Shown piece after piece: positions 27,280-35,489 of a DNA stretch of 64,000 bases; within the stretch, counting starts at the first letter, position 1, and each line of letters begins with the position of its first letter. Made by a program: the position numbers and the translations under genes. Source of the stretch: Fimbriimonas ginsengisoli Gsoil 348 (GTDB lineage Bacteria > Armatimonadota > Fimbriimonadia > Fimbriimonadales > Fimbriimonadaceae); the NCBI RefSeq assembly GCF_000724625.1, contig NZ_CP007139.1:4836001-4900000 (forward strand). Direction: 5' to 3'. The notes below the pieces were generated by a model, which was given only the letters and a program-made list of their open reading frames with translations, did not search any database and had not been told where the DNA came from.

Positions 27280-28224
27280 TTACCGGGCGGCGTCCGCCAA
27301 GTCAGCCGCCAACGCGGCACGCCTCGCGTTTGACGCCAAGATCACCCCCGTCAGCACAACCGCGAGTCCCAAGAGCTGCCAAGCTCCGAGCGTCTTGTGA
27401 AGGATCAGCAAGCTGAACAGAACCGCGAGCGGAGGAACGAAGTATTGATACAGCGTCGCCCCACCCGCGCCGACTTGGCGTAACCCCGCGTAAAAACACG
27501 CGAAGGCGACAACCCCGCTAAGAATGGCGATGTGGGCGAACATCGCCCAGCCAAGGGTAGAGATTGCCCCGAACTTGGTCGACAAAACTGCGGGGGTCGC
27601 GTAGATCAGCAGGATCGGCAACGCCCCCGGCATCGACATCGTGAGTACCTGCGTCGGCTCGTAACGGCTCAACAACGGTCGCATCATCACCGCCGAAATC
27701 GCCCAGGTGATGGAAGAGGCGATCACGAGGACCTCGCCAAACACCGTTCCTCGCTCGGAACTTGCGCCGCCAAGCACCACCATGGTCACCCCGAGAAACG
27801 CTACGAGCGTCCCAGTGAGCGACGTCGGCTGAAACTTCTCCTGGCCGACCCGGCACGAGAGTAGGTACGTCATGATCGGCGACGTCGCCAGGATAATCGC
27901 CCCTTCCGCCGCCCCCGTCCTCGCCAAACCCTCCAGGAATAGGATCATATAGATCCCCATCGACACCGCTCCGACCAACAGAACCTGCCACTTATCCTCT
28001 TTTCGATAGCGAAGCGACTCGCCGCGAACTCGGCATACAACCACCAACAGTCCCCACATCACGAGGAACCGGAGCAATCCGAGCGCCTTTTCCCCCATTT
28101 CTGGTTCCAGGACTTTGATCGCGACGAAGTTGAATCCCCAACTGAGGGATGCCACCGCCAAGGGGAGACTAAAGGAGACCGGGCGGCGCACGACAAAAGG
28201 GTACTTGAAGTAACCTCCGGCCAT
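27280..28224 (-). CDS. EamA/DMT-family transporter
   Basis: From ATG 28224 (314 residues) there are ten hydrophobic helices in two repeats, as in the drug/metabolite transporter superfamily. Visible features are SLSWGFNFVAIKVLEPEMG at the start of repeat 1, ITWAISAVMMRPLL at the start of repeat 2, and YQYFVPPLAVLFSLLIL near the end. Substrate is unknown. The ATG shares bases with the ATG of ppa on the other strand, so one of the starts could lie further inside. Confidence 0.88.
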   Translation of the reverse strand: MAGGYFKYPFVVRRPVSFSLPLAVASLSWGFNFVAIKVLEPEMGEKALGLLRFLVMWGLLVVVCRVRGESLRYRKEDKWQVLLVGAVSMGIYMILFLEGLARTGAAEGAIILATSPIMTYLLSCRVGQEKFQPTSLTGTLVAFLGVTMVVLGGASSERGTVFGEVLVIASSITWAISAVMMRPLLSRYEPTQVLTMSMPGALPILLIYATPAVLSTKFGAISTLGWAMFAHIAILSGVVAFACFYAGLRQVGAGGATLYQYFVPPLAVLFSLLILHKTLGAWQLLGLAVVLTGVILASNARRAALAADLADAAR

Positions 28225-28732
28225 GTCCCTGCTCAACGCGACGATCGGCCCGAATGCTCCGGCGACCTTCAACACCGTCATCGAGATCCCGCGCGGCAGC
28301 ACGAACAAGTACGAAGTCGACATCGAATCCGGCCTCATCAAGCTCGACCGGGTTCTCTACTCACCGCTTTTCTATCCGTTCGACTACGGTTACATTCCTC
28401 AGACAAAGTATCTCGACGGCGACCCGCTCGACGTCCTCGTGCTCATCTCCCATCCGACCTTTCCCGGCTGCGTCATCGAAGCCTCCGCAATCGGAGTTCT
28501 GGAGATGACCGACGAGAAAGGCCCCGATGAGAAGATCCTCTGCGTCGCCACCAAAGACCCCCGGTTCGGCTACCGAAAGACCCTCGAAGAAGTGAACACC
28601 CACACCACAAAGGAGATCATGCACTTCTTCCGCGTCTACAAAGACCTCGAGGATAAGGCGGTAGAAGTAGTCGGCTGGCACGGCCCCGACGTAGCCCGCC
28701 GCCTAATCGACCAATACCGCCTCGACCGATAG
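28223..28732 (+). CDS. ppa: Inorganic pyrophosphatase (family I)
   Basis: This soluble enzyme hydrolyses pyrophosphate. The 169-residue protein has EIPRGSTNKYEVD near residue 25, YPFDYGYIPQT near 52, the metal-binding signature DGDPLDVLVL near 66, and VATKDPRFG near 107. All key Asp residues are present. Length matches family I bacterial enzymes (about 170-180). Confidence 0.96.
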   Translation: MSLLNATIGPNAPATFNTVIEIPRGSTNKYEVDIESGLIKLDRVLYSPLFYPFDYGYIPQTKYLDGDPLDVLVLISHPTFPGCVIEASAIGVLEMTDEKGPDEKILCVATKDPRFGYRKTLEEVNTHTTKEIMHFFRVYKDLEDKAVEVVGWHGPDVARRLIDQYRLDR

Positions 28733-28770
28733 CCAATCGTCGCCCGGGCCTCGCTTCCGCCTCCCAACTT

Positions 28771-28844
28771 CCGGAGCCCCCTCTCCTTCCTTCGGATGCA
28801 TTGTGCCGAACGAGGGAGAGGGGGTTGGGGGTGAGGGAGTCCGG
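28771..28844 (+). repeat. CCGGAGCCCCCTC-type inverted repeat, copy 1
   Basis: CCGGAGCCCCCTCTCC pairs with GGGAGAGGGGGTTGGGGGTG and ends AGTCCGG, forming a large GC-rich stem 38 bp after the ppa stop. A related element with the same ends (CCGGAGCCCCCTC and TTCCGG) follows ubiA at 48973-49035. Placement after stop codons suggests a terminator-like role. Confidence 0.65.
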
Positions 28845-28910
28845 CCTAGTGATGGGTGATGATTGATGTTTGATATGCGACGGTCCGGGCTCAACGGACC
28901 GCCGGGTCTC

Positions 28911-29056
28911 ATGGTCATTGACAAATTAGGTCTTCATTTCCCTGATCTGATTTCACCCGTAGCCCGTGGCTTTAGCCGCGGTTCAAAGCTCCTCCGGGGA
29001 TAAAACCCCGGGCTACGGGTGAATCTGGATTGTCAATTTATTTTGTTAATGACCAT
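28911..29056. repeat. MITE-like 146-bp imperfect palindrome
   Basis: The ends ATGGTCATTGACAAATTA and the complement of TTGTTAATGACCAT are inverted. An inner inverted pair TTCACCCGTAGCCCG and CGGGCTACGGGTGAA surrounds a short loop region. The element fills most of the roughly 400-base gap between ppa (end 28732) and the HD-GYP gene (end 29130). I see no reading frame in it. Confidence 0.65.
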
Positions 29057-29129
29057 AAGAGCGGCCCCCCTAAACGCGAGAACCGCTGTAGCCACGGATC
29101 GGCCTCGCACCCGCGCGAGAGCCGCACGC

Positions 29130-29630
29130 CTACCGACTTCCCACCGGCTGAATAACCCGCTGGACCTCCATCAGCGCGTCGACCACCCTCTGATCGAACG
29201 CCCCCGAGCGCAAATCCGCTCCTCCCCCACCAAACAAGAGCTCGTCGAACGCCTCGCAAGCCCCCACGATCCGCGACTCCATCGAGATCTGCTCCCCGGC
29301 AAGCCCCGCCGGATAACCCGATCCGTCCATCCGTTCCCTGTGAAACAGAACGATCTTCGCCGCCGGTCGAAGAAAAGCGATCTGACCAAGACGCTCAAAC
29401 CCTTCGAACGGATACTGCTTCATATCCGGAGAACCAAGGGCCCTCCCAATGTCGTGCAGCGCCGCCGCATACCGTAAATTCAGTAACCGGGCATCGGTCA
29501 GACCCAGTCGCTCGCCGGTGGCAACGGCATAAACGGCCACCCGGTCCGAGTGCCCCCGCTCCGCGGGGTCGCGAGCCGCCATCTCGTCGACCAGAGATCG
29601 GACGACGGCATTCTTTTCCTGCTGTGTCAA
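29130..29630 (-). CDS. HD-GYP-like phosphohydrolase domain protein
   Basis: The 166-residue protein starts at TTG 29630, which overlaps the selA stop (TTGA), so translation is probably coupled. It has an HD motif in ALHDIGRAL near residue 63 and the GYP-type signature DGSGYPAGLAGEQI near 102. HD-GYP proteins usually hydrolyse cyclic di-GMP; this one is a lone short domain. Why it follows selA is not obvious. Confidence 0.75.
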   Translation of the reverse strand: MTQQEKNAVVRSLVDEMAARDPAERGHSDRVAVYAVATGERLGLTDARLLNLRYAAALHDIGRALGSPDMKQYPFEGFERLGQIAFLRPAAKIVLFHRERMDGSGYPAGLAGEQISMESRIVGACEAFDELLFGGGGADLRSGAFDQRVVDALMEVQRVIQPVGSR

Positions 29631-30946
29631 CCGGAAAGCTCCCGCAGCCTCGCCTCCACGATCGGCAGCTCATCGGCATCTAGGGTCCTGGGATCCAGCC
29701 AGACCCGGTCCTTCTCAATCCGAGCCACCATCGGCGGCATTCCCAAGCGCAAGGCTCTAGCCAAGGCTTCTGCGCCCCCCGACAGGCCGACCCGAAAGGT
29801 CGGAACTCCTGCCCCCGGCGCTGAGCCGCTCCCCGCTTCGGTCAATCCTTCCGAGACTTCCGCTCCGCCGCCCCAAGCCGCCAAAAGCCGTTCCGCATCC
29901 GCGCGAACCTCTGCCAGCGGGCGCCTCAGGTACCGAATCGTCGGAATCTCTTCCTCCCGGCCGCTCGCCCACAACCGCAACGTCGCCTCCAACGCCGCGA
30001 GGCTCAGCTTGTCGATCCGGAATGCCCTGGCCAGCGGGTGCCGGCTGATCTCCCTGATCAGTTCTGAACGCCCCACAATAATTCCCGCCTGCGGACCACC
30101 CAAAAGCTTGTCGCCGCTGGCGATCGAGACATCGGCAAAGGCGGCGCTTTCCGGCAACGTCGGAAGTCTGGGCAAGCCTAGCGTGCGGGCATCGACGAGG
30201 AGCCCCGACCCTTGATCGTCGATCAGAACCACCCCTCGCTCCTTCGCAAGCGCCGCCAACTCCGACAGCGACGGCTCCGAGGTGAAACCTACGATCGCGT
30301 AATTGCTCGGATGGCAACGGAGGATCGCCGAGGTGTCGTCCCCCATCGCGGCCAGATAGTCCGACAGATGCGTCCGGTTGGTGCACCCAACCTCCACCAG
30401 GCGGCATCCGCTTTCGCGGATGATGTCCGGCATTCGGAAGGAGCCGCCGATCTCGACCATTTGCCCCCGAGAGAGCACCACTTCCCCTCCCCTCGCCGCA
30501 GCGGCCAACGTCAGCATCACTCCGGCTGCCGCGTTGTTGACGACGAACGCATCTTCGGCTCCCGTCAACTTCCTCAGCAAATCCCGAACGTGCTCTTGTC
30601 GGTCTCCTCGCTCCCCACTCTCCAAATCCAGCTCGAGCGTCGAGTACCCAGCCGCCACCTCCGCAACGTGAGTCGCGACCGAAGGGGCGAGCCGTGCCCG
30701 GCCCAACCCGGTGTGCAGCACGACTCCCGAAAGGTTGACCGCCGGCCGCAACGAGAGGTCGCTCGCCCCGCGGGCATGCGTCATGGCAAATTCCAATCCA
30801 TCGGGAACGTCCCGCCCCTCGGTCAGCGCCGACCGCATTGCATCGATCGCCGCTCGCGCCGCCTCGGTGCGGATGCGAGGCGGAAATTCGGCAAGGGGAG
30901 CCGCGTTGGCGAGCGTGTCCACCTTCGGTAGGTCGCGCAGCTCCAT
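29627..30946 (-). CDS. selA: L-seryl-tRNA(Sec) selenium transferase
   Basis: SelA converts Ser-tRNA(Sec) to Sec-tRNA(Sec) with selenophosphate, using PLP. From ATG 30946 the product has 439 residues, close to E. coli SelA (463). The PLP lysine lies near residue 280 in SIASGDKLLGGPQAG. Other family segments are NLSGVVLHTGLGRA near 85, EDAFVVNNAAAGVMLTL near 135, and VLIDDQGSGLLVD near 245. An upstream ATG at 30955 is possible. This gene supports decoding of the UGA in msrA. selB, selD and tRNA(Sec) are not in the window. Confidence 0.94.
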   Translation of the reverse strand: MELRDLPKVDTLANAAPLAEFPPRIRTEAARAAIDAMRSALTEGRDVPDGLEFAMTHARGASDLSLRPAVNLSGVVLHTGLGRARLAPSVATHVAEVAAGYSTLELDLESGERGDRQEHVRDLLRKLTGAEDAFVVNNAAAGVMLTLAAAARGGEVVLSRGQMVEIGGSFRMPDIIRESGCRLVEVGCTNRTHLSDYLAAMGDDTSAILRCHPSNYAIVGFTSEPSLSELAALAKERGVVLIDDQGSGLLVDARTLGLPRLPTLPESAAFADVSIASGDKLLGGPQAGIIVGRSELIREISRHPLARAFRIDKLSLAALEATLRLWASGREEEIPTIRYLRRPLAEVRADAERLLAAWGGGAEVSEGLTEAGSGSAPGAGVPTFRVGLSGGAEALARALRLGMPPMVARIEKDRVWLDPRTLDADELPIVEARLRELSG

Positions 30947-31013
30947 CGTTCTCATTCTAGCGAATCGCCGAACACGCAACTCTTCAACACGGATTCCTGT
31001 ATGATCCTTTCGT

Positions 31014-31667
31014 ATGCAGCCGCCTCCTTCCTACATGTCCTCGCCGCCTAAAAAGAAGAGCACGGGCCTCATCATCGGCCTCGTCATCGGCGGAATTTTC
31101 CTCTGTTGCCTATTACCGCTTGGTCTCCTTGCCGGGGGCGGGCTGTGGGCTTTCAACAACAGTAAGCCCTTTATCGGTTGCTCCATGGCCTACTCGGGCG
31201 TCCGTACCGCCGTAATGCAGTACGCCCACGCCCATAAGGAAAAGCTTCCCAAGGCCGAAACCTGGATGGACGATGTACGCCCCTACTACCAGAAGGAGTA
31301 CGCCAAGACCAGCGACGACGCGGGCAAGATGTTCAAACTGATGCCGCCCGAAGGCGCATGGTCCTGCGAAGATGGCGCCGGCGGACATACCGGTATGGCT
31401 TTCAACAAAGAACTCAGCGGTAAAGCCCTTGACTCGATCAAGAACAAGGACACCACCTTCATGGTCTTTGAGACGCCGACACCCCCGTCTAATAATCTCT
31501 CGGCGAAATACGAAGAGCTACCCCACGCCACGAGCCCTAAGATTTTCGGCAAGCCGCGCGGCTGGTTCCGAGTGCCAGTCGAGGGAGACGTGCTGATGGG
31601 CAAAAAGCGAGCCCCCAACGCCAACGGCAACATTCAGGTCAACGTCGACGACAAAAGCTCGAACTAG
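31014..31667 (+). CDS. Pilin-like/DUF1559-type single-pass protein of unknown function
   Basis: The 217-residue protein has a Pro/Lys-rich cytoplasmic head, one transmembrane helix (GLIIGLVIGGIFLCCLLPLG, about 18-45) and an extracytoplasmic domain with CSMAYSGVRTAVMQYA. The arrangement suggests the secreted pilin-like proteins frequent in Planctomycetes and Armatimonadota, but no type IV pilin N-terminal motif is present. No family assignment is secure. Confidence 0.5.
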   Translation: MQPPPSYMSSPPKKKSTGLIIGLVIGGIFLCCLLPLGLLAGGGLWAFNNSKPFIGCSMAYSGVRTAVMQYAHAHKEKLPKAETWMDDVRPYYQKEYAKTSDDAGKMFKLMPPEGAWSCEDGAGGHTGMAFNKELSGKALDSIKNKDTTFMVFETPTPPSNNLSAKYEELPHATSPKIFGKPRGWFRVPVEGDVLMGKKRAPNANGNIQVNVDDKSSN

Positions 31668-31762
31668 ATGATCATTCGTGCCCCGACCGTCACGGCCCGG
31701 GCACGGTTCGTTCCGGGCGGGCGTATACTAGGGTGAAGGCCGCCGGTCTTCCGTGAAGCACA

Positions 31763-32026
31763 ATGCCTAACCTAATCGCAAACATTTTCGGAGTCGAGCA
31801 GTGGCTCGTCATTCTGGTACTTGCCCTCCTGCTATTTGGTGGCAAGAAGATCCCGGAGCTGATGCGTGGCGTCGGCAAGGGCGTGGGCGAGCTTCAAAAG
31901 GGTTTGGAAGAAGGTAAGCGCCAGATCACGCAAAGCATGCACGAAGACGATTCCGAGGCCAAATCGCACGAGCCCAAGGAAACCGTCAAGCGAAGCGAAT
32001 CCGATGTCGCTTCGAGCTCCAAGTAA
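31763..32026 (+). CDS. tatA: Twin-arginine translocase subunit TatA/E
   Basis: The 87-residue protein has the TatA layout: a transmembrane helix ending in [19 protein letters not shown], an amphipathic helix ([16 protein letters not shown]) and an acidic, charged tail. FGGKKIPEL matches the conserved FG-x-x-x-x-P-E hinge. TatC is not in the window. A -10-like TATACT lies 33 bp upstream of the ATG. The ATP-binding cluster follows 9 bp downstream. Confidence 0.92.
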   Translation: MPNLIANIFGVEQWLVILVLALLLFGGKKIPELMRGVGKGVGELQKGLEEGKRQITQSMHEDDSEAKSHEPKETVKRSESDVASSSK

Positions 32027-32035
32027 CCTCCCGCC

Positions 32036-32827
32036 GTGACATTCGGCTGGGAAGGGTTCTCGTTCGACCATCCCGATGATTGGGCGCCCGTGGTGCTTAC
32101 CGGCAACCGCGAGCAAGGTTACGCCCGCCTCTCCTCCAGCGGACGCATCATTATTCAAATCCGCTGGAAGCGGATGAAGCGCCCTGCCGATGCCGCCGGC
32201 TTCCTTGACACATATCTAGCCAAGATGGAGCGCGACGCCCGTAAAGGGAAAGGCGGCTTCCGGTCCGAGCGGTCGGAAGATAATGGACGCCTTACCTACC
32301 GCTACTCGGGCGATAACTTCGGAAAGGGCGCCCTCTTTCAGCCGCCGGACGACGGCCGAGCGTTCGTGCTCGAAGTCGCATCTACCAAAGACGATTCGCT
32401 GGGACCGCTCTTACGGCAAGCACTGGGCTCGTTTCGCACCGATCCCCAGGTCGACCGCTGGAGCGCATTCGGCTTAGACGTTGTCCTACCGAAAGGCCTA
32501 GAGGTCGAGCGTAAAGACTTCCGCGCTGGCAAAACCTTGGTCTCTTTCAAAGCCAAGCGAGTCCGCCTAAGCGCCGAACGTTGGGGGTTCGCGGATCAAC
32601 TCCTAGCAAAGCACGGCTTAGAGCCGTGGGCCCGCGCCATTTTTGACGCCAAAGGGGCCGCGGTCACCGCGGAGGGAGACGGAATACGGCTGACCATACC
32701 GACAACCCCGATCCGTCCCGGTACCGAGGCGATCGTCCGGCCGCAGCTCGAACGCAACCAGATTGTCGTCATTAGGTCGACGACCCGCGACGCAAAATGG
32801 AGGCCGCAATGGGACTGGTTGAAGTAG
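32036..32827 (+). CDS. Hypothetical protein of a PqqD/ABC cluster
   Basis: GTG at 32036 gives 263 residues without a signal peptide. It starts FGWEGFSFDHPDDWAPVVL, and the first and second halves each carry a beta-rich stretch followed by a helix. I do not recognise the family. Its last 19 bases overlap the pqqD-like gene, whose ribosome binding site lies inside it, so it is in the same operon. Confidence 0.6.
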   Translation: MTFGWEGFSFDHPDDWAPVVLTGNREQGYARLSSSGRIIIQIRWKRMKRPADAAGFLDTYLAKMERDARKGKGGFRSERSEDNGRLTYRYSGDNFGKGALFQPPDDGRAFVLEVASTKDDSLGPLLRQALGSFRTDPQVDRWSAFGLDVVLPKGLEVERKDFRAGKTLVSFKAKRVRLSAERWGFADQLLAKHGLEPWARAIFDAKGAAVTAEGDGIRLTIPTTPIRPGTEAIVRPQLERNQIVVIRSTTRDAKWRPQWDWLK

Positions 32828-33213
32828 CCCGCCAGTGGATCGCCCCCAAGCCGCGCATCTCCTTCGAGGAGCTTAGCAAAGCGAAGCCGGTCCGGAATCC
32901 GGCCGTGGTCGAGACCCCCGGCGAGGAGGGAGTCCTCCTGCTCCAAGCCCCCCTCATGCAGCAGGGACGCGGCTTCGCCGGATGGATGGCAAAGCGGATG
33001 AACGCCCCCGACACCAAAACGTTCGAGCTGGAGCCAGTCGGCGCATTCGTATGGACTCTCTGCGACGGAAAGCACACCGTCGAGGCGATCTCGCGTAAGC
33101 TGCGAGATCGATACAAAATGAATCGGCTGGAAGCGGACGCGGCTCTTAACGCGTTCTTACAGATGTTGGGCCAACGGCGGCTCATCACCCTAACGACGGG
33201 GAAAAAGAAGTGA
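32809..33213 (+). CDS. PqqD-like (RRE fold) protein
   Basis: From ATG 32809, preceded by GGAGG with ideal spacing, the 134-residue product has the winged-helix core of PqqD: VGAFVWTLCDGKHTVEAISR (about residues 76-95), then LRDRYKMNRLEADAALNAFL. PqqD proteins are peptide chaperones and also occur as RiPP recognition elements. Here it sits between an unknown protein and an FtsX-type permease, so a regulatory or substrate-binding role in that transporter is plausible (inference). Confidence 0.78.
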   Translation: MGLVEVARQWIAPKPRISFEELSKAKPVRNPAVVETPGEEGVLLLQAPLMQQGRGFAGWMAKRMNAPDTKTFELEPVGAFVWTLCDGKHTVEAISRKLRDRYKMNRLEADAALNAFLQMLGQRRLITLTTGKKK

Positions 33214-33782
33214 ATCAGACCGAATTCAAAAACGTCGACCCTCCCTTTTGGGTCGCTTGGAATCAGGCCCGAGCGAGCATTCGCGTGCGGTTCTTCCGCC
33301 AAATGATCACCTCGGCCGGCATCGCCCTCGGCATCGCCTTCTTCTGCAGCATGCAGACCATCCGAGTCGCCGGAACCAATAACGTGCAATCCGAAGCCCA
33401 GCTCCGGTGGCTTGTGGGAACCTCGCTGGTGATGTGCCTCGTCGGCGTCACCAATTCGATGCTGATGTCGGTCACCGAGCGGTTCCGCGAGATCGGCACG
33501 ATCAAGTGTCTCGGCGCTTCCGACGGCTTCATCGTCAAAGTTTTCTTCTTGGAGGCCCTGATCCTTGGCATCCTCGGATCGTTGCTGGGGTCCCTACTGG
33601 GCACCGGAATCATGGCCGTCGTCCAATCCGCCCAGGGCGGCCATGTCCCGCTTACCAGCGGCACCGGCGTCGTGCTCCTAGGCACCGCCATTGGAACCGC
33701 GATGACGGTTTTGGCGGCAATCGCCCCCGCGATGCAAGCCGCCCGCATGCCCGCCGCCGCGGCATTGAGAGTGGAAGTATGA
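33210..33782 (+). CDS. Short FtsX-type ABC permease
   Basis: GTG start overlapping the previous stop (GTGA). The product has 190 residues and about four membrane helices. It has the core of the MacB/LolC permease C-terminus: NSMLMSVTERFREIGTIKCLGAS and [21 protein letters not shown]. The N-terminal part holds one helix with no large periplasmic domain, unlike MacB (about 650 residues), so it is a reduced permease. It presumably pairs with the downstream ATPase as a homodimer. Confidence 0.85.
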   Translation: MNQTEFKNVDPPFWVAWNQARASIRVRFFRQMITSAGIALGIAFFCSMQTIRVAGTNNVQSEAQLRWLVGTSLVMCLVGVTNSMLMSVTERFREIGTIKCLGASDGFIVKVFFLEALILGILGSLLGSLLGTGIMAVVQSAQGGHVPLTSGTGVVLLGTAIGTAMTVLAAIAPAMQAARMPAAAALRVEV

Positions 33783-34501
33783 ACGATCGAGAAGTCGTCG
33801 TCCGAACGGTTAACGTCGTCAAGCAGTACGGCGAGGGAGAGGCCGCGGTCCGCGCCCTCAACGGCGTCACCTGCGAGATCTACACCGGCGAATATCTGTC
33901 GATCATGGGCCCCTCGGGCTCCGGTAAATCCACCCTCTTCAACATGATCGGAGGCCTGGATAAGCCGAATGAGGGTTCGGTCTACGTCAACTCGGTCGAC
34001 ATCGCCCAGCTCACCCCCCGCGAGCTCGCCTTCCTCCGTTGCCATACCATCGGCTACATCTTCCAGACCTTCAACCTCATCACGGTTCGAACCGCCCTCG
34101 AAAACGTGACCCTGCCAATGCTCTTCGCCGGGCTGCAGCCCGACGAGGCGGAGGCACGGGGGATGGAGCTCCTGACCCTCGTCGGCCTCGGCCACCGCTA
34201 CCACCACCGCCCCAGCGAGCTCTCCGGCGGTCAGCAACAGCGCGTGGCAATCGCCCGCTCCCTTGCGAACAGCCCGGCGATCATCCTCGCCGATGAACCC
34301 ACCGGCAACCTCGACCTCAAAACCGGTCAGGAAATCATCGACCTTCTCCGCCAGCTCAATAGCGAACGGGGGGTAACCATCATCTCTGCCACCCACGACC
34401 ACAAAATGCTGGACGTCAGCGACCGCATCTTTCACATCCGCGACGGCCAGCTCGCCCAAGTAGAAACCCGGGCCGAACTGGACGCCGCCGCCGCGGTTTA
34501 G
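33779..34501 (+). CDS. ABC transporter ATP-binding protein (LolD/MacB-type)
   Basis: ATG 33779 overlaps the permease stop (ATGA), which fits coupled translation. The 240-residue protein has Walker [10 protein letters not shown] near residue 45, Q-loop near 95, the signature [16 protein letters not shown] near 150, Walker [13 protein letters not shown] near 170, and an H-loop in ATHDHKM near 205. The EPTGNLD variant is typical of the LolD/MacB/FtsE lipoprotein or substrate extrusion clade. A strong terminator follows. Confidence 0.93.
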   Translation: MNDREVVVRTVNVVKQYGEGEAAVRALNGVTCEIYTGEYLSIMGPSGSGKSTLFNMIGGLDKPNEGSVYVNSVDIAQLTPRELAFLRCHTIGYIFQTFNLITVRTALENVTLPMLFAGLQPDEAEARGMELLTLVGLGHRYHHRPSELSGGQQQRVAIARSLANSPAIILADEPTGNLDLKTGQEIIDLLRQLNSERGVTIISATHDHKMLDVSDRIFHIRDGQLAQVETRAELDAAAAV

Positions 34502-34510
34502 CGAAAAAAA

Positions 34511-34543
34511 CGGGGCGCTCGCTTTGCGAGCGCCCCGTTTTTT
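34511..34543. terminator. Bidirectional intrinsic terminator
   Basis: CGGGGCGCTCGC-TTT-GCGAGCGCCCCG is a 12-bp perfect stem with a 3-base loop. It has an A-run on the left (AAAAAAA) and TTTTTT on the right. It lies between the convergent ATPase and secreted-protein genes. Confidence 0.95.
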
Positions 34544-34551
34544 CTATTTAC

Positions 34552-35415
34552 TTACTTGGCCGGCTGCAGCGTCGCGATAGTGGTCGTCGTCGCCGAGCTC
34601 TCGATCGTAAGGCCCGCGTCGGCGATCTCGACCGTCGACTTCGACTTGCCCTTCGTCTCGGAGCGGAGAACCTTGCCGGTCGACTTCTCGACCAGGCTCT
34701 CAACCGTCATGTCGACGGTGCCCTTCACGTGCACGCTCATCTGAGCCATCGGGTTGTTGGTGTCTTCCGGCTTCGGCAGCTTCGACGTGTCGACGTCGAA
34801 CTTGACCGGACCGCTCGTGGAGACGATCCACACGTCCTTGTCGTCCAGCTTCTTCTCGCCGACGAGCTTGGAGGTCAGCTTCTGATCGGTCGGCCCGGTG
34901 AACTGGCTCTTTGGAACGATCACGTCCCACGTATCGCCGATCTTGACCGCCTTCTCAGGAAAGTCAACGAAGACCGGGTTCGGGCCCGCTTGCTGAGCCG
35001 CGCCCATCTGAACCATCGCCTGGGCCAGCTTGGCCTTATCCAATTCGAGGTGTCCCAGGGAGTCGAGAGTTCCCTTCATCGAGCTCGGCTTCGGCTTGTT
35101 GTTGTTGATCATGTCCGCGATCGGACCGTCCGCTTCCAACTTGTCGTACGTGGTCTCAACCGTGACATCCGCCTTACCCTTCTCGGCGTCGACCTTGCCG
35201 GTCGTGATCTTGTAAGTGGTGGACGAGTTGATTCCCATCTCCATGTCGCCGGCCGGGGTACCGGACATGGTCTGCTTGACCTTGCTTTCGATCTTGTAGG
35301 TGTCGACCGAATTTTCCTTGAGCGTCAGCCGGAGGACCAAGCCGTCCTGGCGTACGAAGGCGACGGATGCGAAGGCCATTCCGGCCAGAACGAGGATCTT
35401 GCTGTATCGCTTCAT
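34552..35415 (-). CDS. Secreted protein of unknown function
   Basis: From ATG 35415 (287 residues): a signal peptide (about 1-22, KILVLAGMAFASVAFV), then a mostly beta protein with many Lys/Thr/Val/Asp alternations. Segments such as TYKIESKVKQTMSG and GIADMINN-like helices recall secreted domains of DUF6263 type, but I am not sure. The start could be 3 codons upstream. It shares a bidirectional terminator with the ABC operon. Confidence 0.6.
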   Translation of the reverse strand: MKRYSKILVLAGMAFASVAFVRQDGLVLRLTLKENSVDTYKIESKVKQTMSGTPAGDMEMGINSSTTYKITTGKVDAEKGKADVTVETTYDKLEADGPIADMINNNKPKPSSMKGTLDSLGHLELDKAKLAQAMVQMGAAQQAGPNPVFVDFPEKAVKIGDTWDVIVPKSQFTGPTDQKLTSKLVGEKKLDDKDVWIVSTSGPVKFDVDTSKLPKPEDTNNPMAQMSVHVKGTVDMTVESLVEKSTGKVLRSETKGKSKSTVEIADAGLTIESSATTTTIATLQPAK

Positions 35416-35489
35416 AAAAGTCATTTTGCGCTAAACGGCGCTTCGTCATATGTTACGCTCCGCAGTTCCCTTCGGTTACGATACGGTGC

